Shown here in pieces: positions 1-9,955 of a stretch of 64,000 nt of DNA; the stretch's first letter is position 1, and each line of letters opens with the position of its first letter. The stretch is taken from the IMG/VR virus record IMGVR_UViG_3300007346_000025, positions 1 to 64,000 of that record. The stretch is one strand, 5' to 3'. Both the position numbers and the translations under genes were made by a program. The DNA is from a virus. Below the pieces are notes generated by a model. It did not search any database, was not told the origin of the DNA, and saw only the letters and a list, made by a program, of their open reading frames with translations.

Positions 1-1004
1 ATACTGATAATCCAGTAGCAGGAATTGGTTGTTCTGCAAGTTATGATAATGAAAACAGTATTCTTTATTTTTCTAAAAAAGATTATAAATTAAAAACTGA
101 ATATTCACAATCAATAAGTTATGATAGCAGTATAGATACTTTTATTCATACAGATGAATTTGGATTAAGAACTCCATTTAAAATAGATAGTGATTTTGCA
201 AAAACATATTTTGATGATGCATCTTGGACAGTAAGTTATGATCCTAAGATGCAATACTTTATAAGTTTCCATGATTGGCATCCTGGTTTATACATCCCAA
301 GTAAAGGTAATTTTTCTACTGTACTAAAAAATGGTATCTGGAAACATGGGTATGCATGCAATGACTATTGTAATTTCTATGGTGTACAATATCCATTTGA
401 AATTGAATTACCTTTTATTACCGGTCAAACTGTAACAACATTAAAAGGTGTTGAATACTATTTAGAATGTTATAGAAGAGATGCAAATTATTGTGTGGAT
501 CAATTCCACGTATTAGATTATAACTTTGATAAAGCTGTTGTATATAATTCAGAACAGGTATCTGGATATCTTAATTTAAATATCTTTCCTAAAAACAATG
601 TAACTCTTAGTCAAACTTATCCTAAACTAAATACATCTAACTTACAATCATTTGATATTCTATTTAGTAAAGAAGAGAATAAGTATAGATTTAATCAATT
701 CTGGGATATTACAAAAAATCGTGGAGAATTTCCTATTGGATCAACTTATCCACCAACAGGTCCAGTTATTCCAGGAACTACAGTATTGCAAGGTAACTAT
801 GCTGAAAATAGAATATGGATTACAGAACCTAATGGTTATATTAAACTATTAAATTCAAATGCTGTAGATTATAATAAATCTAATTTACAACGTAAGAAGT
901 TTAGACATTATATTAATTTTTTAACTTTATCTAAAGAAGATTCTAGAAATACTAATATGATTCTAAAAATTATTAATACTAAAAATCAATATTCTCCTAG
1001 ATAA
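1..1004 (+). CDS. Phage structural protein, 3' part (5' end outside window)
   Basis: The reading frame is open from base 3 with no stop, so the gene begins upstream of the window. The internal ATG at 249 is not the true start. The visible ~333 residues are rich in Tyr, Asn and aromatic residues and have no signal peptide or membrane helix. A segment reading DASWTVSYDPK followed by FISFHDWHP resembles a conserved structural protein of crAss-like phages, possibly one at the tail end (muzzle or tail-hub type). That assignment rests on remembered family resemblance and is uncertain. The TAA stop overlaps the ATG of the next gene (TAATG), so the two are probably translationally coupled within the late virion operon. 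Confidence 0.6.
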   Translation, partial: TDNPVAGIGCSASYDNENSILYFSKKDYKLKTEYSQSISYDSSIDTFIHTDEFGLRTPFKIDSDFAKTYFDDASWTVSYDPKMQYFISFHDWHPGLYIPSKGNFSTVLKNGIWKHGYACNDYCNFYGVQYPFEIELPFITGQTVTTLKGVEYYLECYRRDANYCVDQFHVLDYNFDKAVVYNSEQVSGYLNLNIFPKNNVTLSQTYPKLNTSNLQSFDILFSKEENKYRFNQFWDITKNRGEFPIGSTYPPTGPVIPGTTVLQGNYAENRIWITEPNGYIKLLNSNAVDYNKSNLQRKKFRHYINFLTLSKEDSRNTNMILKIINTKNQYSPR

Positions 1005-4000
1005 TGAAAAAAGTTAAAGTAGGAAAGTCTAAGATTCATGGTAATGGTTTATTTGCAAATGAACCAATTAAAAGAGGTGATGTAATTGAGTTGGTACATA
1101 CCATTAGAGAGATTGAGCCAGGTATGATGAAAACAACCCCAACTCTTTTAGGAAGAAATTATAATCACTCTGATGAACCAAATGCATTAAATGTAATTGA
1201 TGGTAATAATAGATATCTTATTGCTTTAAAAGAAATAGAAAAAGGTGGAGAAATTACTACTAACTATAGAAATAATCCAGATCTTGAGCAACCAGATTCA
1301 TTTACTACTAATGATAACTATATTTCATTTGACTATGATGATACTTTAACTACACCAGAGGGATTTAAGTTAGCTCAGCAAATGAATAAGGATGGAAATA
1401 ATCTTTATGTTATTACAGCAAGAGATAAGATTACTCCTGAAATGATTGAAAGAGCAGAAGCTGCAGGTATTCCAAAAGAAAATATTATTGCTGCTGGATC
1501 TGATAAAGAAAAAGTTAGAATCATTAAAGAAAATAATATTAGTAAACATATAGACAACAAAGACTCTGTAATAAAAGAATTGGGAGATAAAGGAGAATTA
1601 TTTTCTCCAGATGCTTATCCGGATTTAAAAGCAGACTTTGTTGAAATGGATTTATCTGAAGAAGATCTAAATAAACTTAAAGAAGGTGGTTTTATTATTG
1701 ATAAATATCCTGGTAAATATAAAAGTTCATATGCAGTTGGTGGTGCAACATCTCCAAAAAATCTAGATCCAGAGCATATGAAAAAATATAAAGAGGGTCT
1801 TAAAATTAATGAGAACTCTATCAAAGCTGGATATAAAAATGGTCTATGGTATCCTCACCATAGTGTAGAAGGTGGTGCTGATACAATTGGATATGGACAT
1901 AAACTTTCTGGATCTAATAATAGTAAGTACTATAAAGGTTTATCAACGGCACAAGTAGAAGATCTACTTGACTCAGATATATTAAAGCATCAAGCTATTG
2001 CTAAAAGTATAGTAGATAAAAAATATGGTGAAGGAACATTTGATAGTCTTCCACAAGATTCACAAATGCTTTTAGTAGACTATGCATATAATGGTGTTCT
2101 AAATCAGTTTCCTACATTTACAAAAGGTGTAGTTGAAGGTGATAAAAACACTATGCTTAAAGAATATAAAAGATACAGTGGAAGTAACCCATTAACTCAA
2201 AGAAATACTTGGACAGAAAATGTAATAAACACTGGAGATTTTAGTATGCCAGTTAATGCACAAGCAAGTGAAGAAAATAGTGGTGGAATACAATCAGCAG
2301 TAAAAAATTATGTTTCTAGTATAGATCTAAATGAATATGCTAAAGGTGGAGATGTATGTCCTGAAGGATATATGAAAGATGAAAATGGTGATTGCATTAG
2401 GATTCAAGATATTCCTGATATAACTGTGACAAATACATATGATGTTAATGGTGGAAAATGGAAAATTAATAATGGTGTTTGGACACAGTTATCAAATGAT
2501 GCTAAAGTAACAAATGCTCACACAAGAGATAGACAATCTGCATATAAGAAAGGTAAATCAGAAAGAGCATTTAGAAATATAACACCTCAAGGATATGGAG
2601 ATCTTCTAAAAAATTTAGAGAGATATAAAAGGTATACAAATAATTTGGGTAGAGATAAAAATGAATTACGTTGGGATATTTCTCCTGAAGGAAAACAAAT
2701 GTATTACAGTATTCCTCGTAGAGATGATATGTTTAGTCTATATTTAGGTTTACCACAGCAAAATAATTCTTTTGTTCCACAATTAATGTATAGACCTACA
2801 AATGAAAAAGATCCAAGTAGTTTATATTATAAGCCTAATTATTGGACAGAAAAAGAAAAACAAGCATTGCTAGATCAGTATTTGCAAATGTCTAAAAATA
2901 ATTATAATAAGAATATTTATAATGAAAGAGATGCAGTATTAAAACCTATTGTAGATAGTTTAAAAAAAGCTGGTGTTCCTGATTGGGATCCACAATACGG
3001 AACAGTATTTGACAATCCTTTAGGAGATTTTACTGTTACAAAAGGTAAAGATGAGTATGGTAATTATATATCTATTTATGATAAAATAGATTTTAATCCC
3101 TTTCAAACAGGTGCAGGTGCATCTATAAATCCTGCAGGTGCAGCATTACAAGCTTATATGCAATTACAGGGTCATAATGTTAATGCAGATACTGAAGCTT
3201 CTTCTCTTTTTGGTGCAGGTAAACCTTATGAAATTTATGATAGAATTTATTATGATCCAAAAACAAAAAAAGTTATAAAGCAAAATAATTTTGATAAAGG
3301 TGGGGAACGTAGAAAGAAAAAATATAAAGAAACGGAGATTCCAGAAGAAGATAAAACCCCATCTAATTACACTGGTGATAAAAAGACTAGAATACAAAAA
3401 GGATATTATGATCCTGAAAATGAGTCTTCTTATATGCTAGAGACACCAGATTTTAGAGTTTATGATCCTAGTTTATGGGGAAAGTATGGTAGAAAGTATG
3501 ATGAATCTCATGACAAACAAGCTTATATTGATAGAAAAAAAAGACAGTACCTTGCATTACATCCTATATTAAATAGAAAGGCTGGTCTTAGTATGGATTA
3601 CTTTCCAGAGAAAGTAGAACAAAACTTTGCAGGTAATTATGATTATGATAAAAATACTCAATTAGTTAAAGATGTTGCTAAAGAAGAAGGTTGGAACCCA
3701 CATAGAAGAGAGTCTTATGTAGATGATCTTACTAAACAAGGACAAAGAATAGTGGGTAATTCTAAATTCGGAAATAAACTTCAAGCAGATTATTGGGCTA
3801 GAAGTTTAGCAGGTTTACAAGAACTTGGAAACTTTCTTATAAAAACAACATTACCTGGAGAACAAGGTGATGTTTTAAAATATAAAATACCAGGACTTAC
3901 AAAAAAAGAACAAAAAGATATTGCAGACTCTAATTTTGGAGCACTTGAGTCTCTTGCTTTTGCAGATATTCCTGGTGCTGTTATTGCAAATGCTGCAAAA

Positions 4001-6478
4001 AATAGAGGACTATCATATGGTTCAGACTATAAAGAATTACCAGGAGTTTTGTCAGGACAAAAAATGCCTAATGTATCAGATCTTGATGCTACAGCACTAA
4101 ATCCATTTACTTGGGCAGGATTAGCAGATCTACCACAAGCAGCTATAAGTTTAGGAAGAGGAGCTGCAAAATTAAGTAAGTCTGGATATACTTTAGGAAA
4201 AGATGCATATGATCTTGGTAAAGATATTTATAGTGCAGGTAGAGGAGATAATTTATATTTTGCTACTTCAGCGGAAGCTCAACTTGCCAGAGACTTAAAA
4301 GAAGCAGGATTATTAGGAGAAAAGGTTGATCCAAAAATATTTGGTAAATATCCTAATCTAGCTCAAACTGCCACTAAGAGAAAGTTAAAAGATTATAATA
4401 CTACATTCAGAGCTGTTGATCCAAATATTGAAAAAGCAGCAACAGAAGATTTAATTGGAATGTATGAAGCAGGTGTTAACATTGAAGATCCTGTAGATGT
4501 TGCAAAATATATGAGCACTCACGTTCCATCTGAACAATACTTCTGGAGAGTAGGTGCAGAAAGTTTAGGTAGCAACCAAGATGCTTTATACACTGCAAAG
4601 TTTCCAAATATAGAAGATGCTTCAACTGGTCTACATAAGTACGGTACATATGTTACTGAAGTAAGACCTCCTATGGATTTTTCAGAAGGAACACCAAGAG
4701 ATTGGTTTAATCAATACTACAGGGATAAGCCTTTTGCTTATGAAAAAGGAATTGAGGAAGGTGCAGGTTGGACCCGGAAACAAGGACCTATTCAGTCAGG
4801 TACTGTTGTTGCACCAGAATTTGCACAATACTGGCCTTATGTTGGAAATAAAGGAGAAAAGGTATTAGAAGCAGTTAGAACTGTACCAACAAAAATGAGT
4901 GCAGAAGCACAAAGACTAAAAGCACTTAGAGACAAAATAGCTGCAAAAAATCTAGAAGATGTTAATGACATTGTTGGTAAAAGGGTAAATGGTGTTACAG
5001 AGTATGTTAGTTCATCTAAAAAATTACCAGGTGTTTCTAATGGAACATTTGCTTATAGAAATCCAACTCCTAGTAAGGTAAGTCCTGCAATTGAATTTAC
5101 AGGACCTATGAAACATTCTTTTGAGGATACTCCTGAAGTATTAACAGCTTTAAGACAAAGAGGTAGTTATTGGGATAATACAGGAATTCCTGGAAAAGAT
5201 CTCTTACATTCAGATATGATTACTTATCATGGAACTTATTCGGGTAGACCTATAGTAGAAGTTAAAATGCCTGATGGTTCTTCTGAGATGTTTTATAAAT
5301 CTTCTGGATGGGCAGGGAAACAAGGATCTGGTGCAAATAATACAACAGAAGGTATGTGGCAAGTATTTGGGGGGCATGCTGATACTCCAAAAACATCTAA
5401 TTGGTTTATTAAAGATTCCGGCTATAAAGATTACTATGGTAGTAAAACTTTTGCTAATATGGCTGAAAATCTGGATAATGCATTAATGCAAAAGTTAAAT
5501 ATTAAATCAGTAGATGAGCTAGATGATGCATTTAATTTTCAAAACAGATTTGGTAATACAGATAGTTTTATACCATCAGATCCAGGTAGGGAATTTGCCT
5601 ATAAAAATATAACTTCTAATAAAGTGCGTCCTACAAATACAGGATTAACTAATGCTGATATAGAAAGAGAGGCTGCTAAAAACATTGAATGGATTACTTC
5701 TCCTGAATATGCAAAAAGAAGAGCTGCTAATACAGGGGAAACTTCAGAAGAAATCCAAAGGAGTATAAATCAGATTATTAAAGATGCTGGTAATGCAAAA
5801 TTTGATTTAAATTCTGATCCACGGATAGCAGACCTCTATGAACGGTCCGGGGTTATGAAAAAGAAAAGATTGTTCCGTCCTGCAAAAGTAGAAGTTTCTG
5901 CTAGTGCTGAACAACCTTTACAAACATTAAGTCATGAAACAAAGCATTTATATTCTCCAGCAGTACATGATAGTAAGAGAGCCTATGATAATTACCCTAC
6001 AATAGGGGATGTCAATGATCCTTATTTTGGTTCAGGTCCTGAACAACAAGTAAGACATTTAAATGCTAGAGAACAAATTTTAGCAGAAAATAATCTTCCA
6101 ATAGATGCTCAACTATCTGAAGAACAAGTAAGAGAATTTGTAGATAAATGGGCAAAAAGAATGAATAAAAATGATTCTAATGTTAAATATCAAGACTATG
6201 ATCAGTTATGGTCAGATGAAGCTGGTAGAATCCAAAAAGAAATGTTAAAAGCAAAATATAATACTGATGATTTAAGTTATATAGGCACTTTACCCTATAT
6301 GCAAAAACTTAGGTTTATGAGTGATTATAAAGATTTACTCACTAGATCTATTACTAATACTTTGAATAAAGCATGGATGACAATTCCTGTAGCTGGAGGA
6401 CTTGAATTAATGAATTCTGAAAGTGTTACACAAAGACATGGTGGATCAATTCATAAACTTAGTAAGTTTATTAATTAA
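1004..6478 (+). CDS. Giant multidomain virion protein: SET-like, HAD-like, GH24 lysozyme, C-terminal HExxH
   Basis: This 1824-residue protein is a mosaic. Residues 1-97 look like a SET protein-methyltransferase domain: GNGLFA near residue 15, NHSDEPN at 54-60, and GGEITTNY at 81-88. Residues 105-195 look like a HAD phosphatase-like domain: DYDDTL with D110 and D112, VITAR at 136-140, HIDNK at 182-186. Residues 258-410 are a T4-type GH24 lysozyme, with E264 a possible catalytic residue and TIGYGHKL at 294-301. The middle is uncharacterised, and H1644-E-x-x-H1648 near the C-terminus is a zinc-protease-like motif. GG motifs (YAVGG, YAKGG, FDKGG) sit at domain junctions. Its place in the late cluster and its lysozyme domain suggest a tail or ejected protein that locally opens peptidoglycan. 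The roles of the SET and HAD domains are inferred only. Confidence 0.75.
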   Translation: MKKVKVGKSKIHGNGLFANEPIKRGDVIELVHTIREIEPGMMKTTPTLLGRNYNHSDEPNALNVIDGNNRYLIALKEIEKGGEITTNYRNNPDLEQPDSFTTNDNYISFDYDDTLTTPEGFKLAQQMNKDGNNLYVITARDKITPEMIERAEAAGIPKENIIAAGSDKEKVRIIKENNISKHIDNKDSVIKELGDKGELFSPDAYPDLKADFVEMDLSEEDLNKLKEGGFIIDKYPGKYKSSYAVGGATSPKNLDPEHMKKYKEGLKINENSIKAGYKNGLWYPHHSVEGGADTIGYGHKLSGSNNSKYYKGLSTAQVEDLLDSDILKHQAIAKSIVDKKYGEGTFDSLPQDSQMLLVDYAYNGVLNQFPTFTKGVVEGDKNTMLKEYKRYSGSNPLTQRNTWTENVINTGDFSMPVNAQASEENSGGIQSAVKNYVSSIDLNEYAKGGDVCPEGYMKDENGDCIRIQDIPDITVTNTYDVNGGKWKINNGVWTQLSNDAKVTNAHTRDRQSAYKKGKSERAFRNITPQGYGDLLKNLERYKRYTNNLGRDKNELRWDISPEGKQMYYSIPRRDDMFSLYLGLPQQNNSFVPQLMYRPTNEKDPSSLYYKPNYWTEKEKQALLDQYLQMSKNNYNKNIYNERDAVLKPIVDSLKKAGVPDWDPQYGTVFDNPLGDFTVTKGKDEYGNYISIYDKIDFNPFQTGAGASINPAGAALQAYMQLQGHNVNADTEASSLFGAGKPYEIYDRIYYDPKTKKVIKQNNFDKGGERRKKKYKETEIPEEDKTPSNYTGDKKTRIQKGYYDPENESSYMLETPDFRVYDPSLWGKYGRKYDESHDKQAYIDRKKRQYLALHPILNRKAGLSMDYFPEKVEQNFAGNYDYDKNTQLVKDVAKEEGWNPHRRESYVDDLTKQGQRIVGNSKFGNKLQADYWARSLAGLQELGNFLIKTTLPGEQGDVLKYKIPGLTKKEQKDIADSNFGALESLAFADIPGAVIANAAKNRGLSYGSDYKELPGVLSGQKMPNVSDLDATALNPFTWAGLADLPQAAISLGRGAAKLSKSGYTLGKDAYDLGKDIYSAGRGDNLYFATSAEAQLARDLKEAGLLGEKVDPKIFGKYPNLAQTATKRKLKDYNTTFRAVDPNIEKAATEDLIGMYEAGVNIEDPVDVAKYMSTHVPSEQYFWRVGAESLGSNQDALYTAKFPNIEDASTGLHKYGTYVTEVRPPMDFSEGTPRDWFNQYYRDKPFAYEKGIEEGAGWTRKQGPIQSGTVVAPEFAQYWPYVGNKGEKVLEAVRTVPTKMSAEAQRLKALRDKIAAKNLEDVNDIVGKRVNGVTEYVSSSKKLPGVSNGTFAYRNPTPSKVSPAIEFTGPMKHSFEDTPEVLTALRQRGSYWDNTGIPGKDLLHSDMITYHGTYSGRPIVEVKMPDGSSEMFYKSSGWAGKQGSGANNTTEGMWQVFGGHADTPKTSNWFIKDSGYKDYYGSKTFANMAENLDNALMQKLNIKSVDELDDAFNFQNRFGNTDSFIPSDPGREFAYKNITSNKVRPTNTGLTNADIEREAAKNIEWITSPEYAKRRAANTGETSEEIQRSINQIIKDAGNAKFDLNSDPRIADLYERSGVMKKKRLFRPAKVEVSASAEQPLQTLSHETKHLYSPAVHDSKRAYDNYPTIGDVNDPYFGSGPEQQVRHLNAREQILAENNLPIDAQLSEEQVREFVDKWAKRMNKNDSNVKYQDYDQLWSDEAGRIQKEMLKAKYNTDDLSYIGTLPYMQKLRFMSDYKDLLTRSITNTLNKAWMTIPVAGGLELMNSESVTQRHGGSIHKLSKFIN

Positions 6479-6489
6479 AATGAAATTTA

Positions 6490-6500
6490 GTATATTTAAT
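6490..6500 (+). promoter_or_regulatory. Putative phage promoter box (GTATATTTAAT type)
   Basis: The 36-base gap between two late genes contains AGTATATTTAATA, with the TATATTTA core starting 24 bases before the ATG at 6515. The same core precedes the genes at 12294, 32612, 56080 and 56775. It resembles the Bacteroidota -7 box TAnnTTTG. No clear -33 TTG partner is visible. Confidence 0.45.
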
Positions 6501-6514
6501 ATATATCCTGTGTA

Positions 6515-9500
6515 ATGAATAAAAAAGTAAGAATATATAATCCTCAGTATGCTCAAGGTGGTATTACTCAACAAGATATACAAAAATATCTAATGATGCA
6601 ACAACAGCAACAACCACAAATTACTGAAAGCAATTTAGTTGACTTAATTTATAATGAGTTAACTTTATTAGGAGATAAAGGTGGTTATGTTGATTCAGGG
6701 TACATTGATGACTTAGCTGAAAAAATAACAGCAATGTACAATCTTGATAATGACTATGTTATGAACTTAGTTACTGAAGTGTACTCAACTATTGCACCTT
6801 CAGAGTTGAAATATCAAAAAGATGTTATCAAAGAAAATTCTCCAAATCCAGAATTAGAAATGCTTGATCAAGAAAATGATGAAGAAAATCTTGAAGAAAA
6901 TATTTCAACTTATGATGATTATTATGGAGATGATATGGAAATGAAATATGGAGGAGTGTCTAGAAAAAAATTTATAAAAAAGTTTATTAAAAAAGCTCAA
7001 GAGGGTTTAGAACAAGAGTCTAATACATCTATAATAGGTAATAATGATATTCCAGATGGTAGAAATGCTTTAGTAAAAGGATTTGAATCTAGTGTTAAAA
7101 ATTCTGTAGTAGAAGCTGTTGCTAAAAATGAATTTGATAAAATGAAACAGCAAAGTTCTTATTTTACAAATGGTGGGTTTTATAATCCTACTAGTTCAGG
7201 TGATGAAGAAGCATATGCTCATCATTTAAATTTAATGGCACAAGCTAATAAAGATATTTTTAATCAACCTGGAATGACTACTGCTAGAGATGGTAGAGAG
7301 CAACGTAGAGCTAATAGGGATCAAAGAAGAGTTGGAAGAGATGTACAAAGAGTACTTAATAATCTTCCCGGGATGTATCCTGGAGGATTTAATGTATATA
7401 CAATGCCTGGACAAATTGTTCCAAATATGAGTCAATTAAGTCAAGGTATGCCGCCATTTACTATTGAAGGTGAGAGAAATATTTTTGGTGGTTTAAAAAG
7501 TTATAGAGCTACATTTGAAGGAGGTTTACCTGTAAACTTTATGGCAGGTATGATGATGCCTAGAACAATGGGAAGAGGAATGAATATGTTATCGTCAATG
7601 TATGGTTATCCATCATCATTCTATAATCAACGAAGTTATACTTATCCTGGTGAAATAATATACGAAGAAGTAAATAAAGAAGCTCTTAAAGAAGTAGATA
7701 AAAGTACACCAAATAATTCTTCAACAGAAGTAAAAGAATCTACAATACCTAGTCCATCTACAACTCCAGTAGTTCCTGGTATTAAGAAAACTAAAAAAAC
7801 TACAGTCCCACAGATAATCCCACAGACAACTCCACCTTATAAACCTGAGATAGATAGAGCAAAGTTTAAAGATGCTCTAGAACCAGATCCAGGAGAAAAT
7901 TATAAAGAGTGGAGAACAGAAGATGGTGGAGTAGGAGTTTCTTATGAAGCTCCCTATAAAACAGGGATGTTCGGTACAACAAAACCAGCAAGATATCAGA
8001 TTATATATAAACCTGATGGCAGTATAGATAAGAAAAAAAGTTTTGTTGCAGTTGTACAGTCAGAAGATTATGGAGGTGTAGTATATGTTCCATGGGATAA
8101 ACAAGGAACATTTTGGTATGATGATGGAGGAATAGTGATGAATACTAATACAAATCCTTTTGGTGAATTACAAAAGTATGTTTATGGTGGTTATGATCCA
8201 TCTGTTGCAGAACTTGACGGAACTAATCTTGTAGATCCATCAGATCCATATACAAGACAATTTTCTAATGGTGGAACAAAAGAAGAATATCAAAAGTATA
8301 TTGATTGGTATAATGAAGATGCTCCAGAAGAAGGAATGCGTAGAGCAGCTCCTCAATCATATGAAGAATGGATGGCAGAAAATCATCCAGAAATTAAACC
8401 TAAGCAAAATATTATTCCAAATTATAATCCTTATAATGCAGCTTTAGCAGCACAATATATGAATCAAGCAATGAACTTAAATAGAGAAATGCCTATGGGA
8501 ACATTAGCAAGATCTATTAATCCCTTCTCAATAAATAGAAGATTAGTTCAAAAAGGTTTGCCTATGATTGCAGGAACTAATATTCCATTTACTGGAGTAT
8601 TTGGTCCTGACACTAGAATATCTGAAATATATACTGAACCAAGAAGATTTGGTAAAGATGCCATACATTATAAATTTATGATTCCTGGTCAAGAAGGTCC
8701 TATGTTAGGAATGGATTGGCAACAACAAGTTCAACAGCAACAACAACAAAATCAACAACAGCAAGAAGGAGTTGTGGATGATTATTCTACTAGAACTAAG
8801 AAAAGAGGTCTTGAGGATGAAAGTCAAATTGCTATAAGACAAGGTGAAGGAGATGTAAGAAGAAGTACAAGAAGAGCAATGCGTCAAGATCCTGATGCTT
8901 TTTATGAAGGAGAACCATTAGAAGGTATGGTTACTCCTACATCTATGGAAGACTACATGGCAAAAATAAATGCTGATAATGCATTTAAAGTATTAGAAGA
9001 AAGGTTAAAAGAGAAAAATATAAAAGAGAAAAATGTAAAACCAAAATCTGAATATAAATCTAAAAGAGCAGCACTCAATGCTGCACTAAAGGGGGAATCA
9101 AGAAAAGACGTTAAAAATTTAGGTAAAGACTTTATTGGTTATAACCAAATACATAAAAATGTTGAAGAGCAAAAAAGAGTTTTTGATGAAATGCGTAAAG
9201 ATAAAACTCCAGAAGGTTTAGAAAAAACTCTTAGATATGGTACTGATATCCTTACACCTAATATGGAGAAAGTTTTAGCTAGAGGAAAATCTATAGAAGA
9301 TTATCAAGCTAATACTTCAAAAAAAGATAAAAGAAAAAATTTCAGAGAATTTAAAAAAGAAGCTAGAAATAGAGCAGAGGGTGGTTTTGTTCCAGACTAT
9401 ATGGCTTATGGTGGTACACCTATGTATCCTGATGGTGGATTTGTATATAACAATCCTGTAGATAATAGAGATAATACTGTAATGGGTGAAGACTTCTTTA

Positions 9501-9955
9501 CTGTAAATACAAATAATAATAATATTCCAGATTATCTTGAATGGCAATCAACACCTCAACAAGAAGTTGATGTAACATATCAGCAAAAAAATAAACTTAA
9601 TTTTCAACCTAGAGGTTTAATGCCTTTCCTTGGTAATATTGCAAGGAATACTAGAAATGCATTAGATGCTAGTATGATAGATAAGTTTAATACTCAAAAT
9701 ATGATGTCTTCTAATGGTAGAGTAGCTCCAACAGAAATGCTTTCTCAAGGTAGATATGATATTAATACTGGTAGAGAAATTGATAAAGGTTTTGAAGGTA
9801 TAATTGGAGCTGGACTTACTCAACAAACTTACTCTAAATTTGGTGGACAATTAAACTATGAAGAAGGTGGGGAATATGACCTTACAGAAGAAGAAATCCA
9901 AGCACTCATTGATGCCGGTGTAGATATTACTTTATTAGAAGATTATGAAGATTAG
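6515..9955 (+). CDS. Gln-rich, GG-motif virion protein (uncharacterised)
   Basis: This 1146-residue protein has no recognised catalytic domain. It is low-complexity in places: a Gln-rich N-terminus (QQQQQPQ), a Gln tract around residues 733-752 encoded by CAA/CAG runs, and many Met/Gly/Pro stretches. Short motifs of the form aromatic-x-GG recur (YAQGG, MKYGG, TNGGF, VYGGY, MAYGG, PDGGF, FGGQL), as in its two neighbours. A KKFIKKFIKK basic patch lies near residue 150. Its location between the lysozyme-bearing protein and the cargo/RNA polymerase genes, plus its composition, point to a virion protein. A structural or cargo role is inference. Its end overlaps the next start by 11 bases. Confidence 0.65.
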   Translation: MNKKVRIYNPQYAQGGITQQDIQKYLMMQQQQQPQITESNLVDLIYNELTLLGDKGGYVDSGYIDDLAEKITAMYNLDNDYVMNLVTEVYSTIAPSELKYQKDVIKENSPNPELEMLDQENDEENLEENISTYDDYYGDDMEMKYGGVSRKKFIKKFIKKAQEGLEQESNTSIIGNNDIPDGRNALVKGFESSVKNSVVEAVAKNEFDKMKQQSSYFTNGGFYNPTSSGDEEAYAHHLNLMAQANKDIFNQPGMTTARDGREQRRANRDQRRVGRDVQRVLNNLPGMYPGGFNVYTMPGQIVPNMSQLSQGMPPFTIEGERNIFGGLKSYRATFEGGLPVNFMAGMMMPRTMGRGMNMLSSMYGYPSSFYNQRSYTYPGEIIYEEVNKEALKEVDKSTPNNSSTEVKESTIPSPSTTPVVPGIKKTKKTTVPQIIPQTTPPYKPEIDRAKFKDALEPDPGENYKEWRTEDGGVGVSYEAPYKTGMFGTTKPARYQIIYKPDGSIDKKKSFVAVVQSEDYGGVVYVPWDKQGTFWYDDGGIVMNTNTNPFGELQKYVYGGYDPSVAELDGTNLVDPSDPYTRQFSNGGTKEEYQKYIDWYNEDAPEEGMRRAAPQSYEEWMAENHPEIKPKQNIIPNYNPYNAALAAQYMNQAMNLNREMPMGTLARSINPFSINRRLVQKGLPMIAGTNIPFTGVFGPDTRISEIYTEPRRFGKDAIHYKFMIPGQEGPMLGMDWQQQVQQQQQQNQQQQEGVVDDYSTRTKKRGLEDESQIAIRQGEGDVRRSTRRAMRQDPDAFYEGEPLEGMVTPTSMEDYMAKINADNAFKVLEERLKEKNIKEKNVKPKSEYKSKRAALNAALKGESRKDVKNLGKDFIGYNQIHKNVEEQKRVFDEMRKDKTPEGLEKTLRYGTDILTPNMEKVLARGKSIEDYQANTSKKDKRKNFREFKKEARNRAEGGFVPDYMAYGGTPMYPDGGFVYNNPVDNRDNTVMGEDFFTVNTNNNNIPDYLEWQSTPQQEVDVTYQQKNKLNFQPRGLMPFLGNIARNTRNALDASMIDKFNTQNMMSSNGRVAPTEMLSQGRYDINTGREIDKGFEGIIGAGLTQQTYSKFGGQLNYEEGGEYDLTEEEIQALIDAGVDITLLEDYED

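Noticed and set aside
7232-7435. Antisense frames within the late virion genes (e.g. 7232-7435, 10082-10384, 25078-25461)
   Set aside because: They are embedded in large coding genes, lack recognisable domains and show the skewed composition expected of antisense reads.
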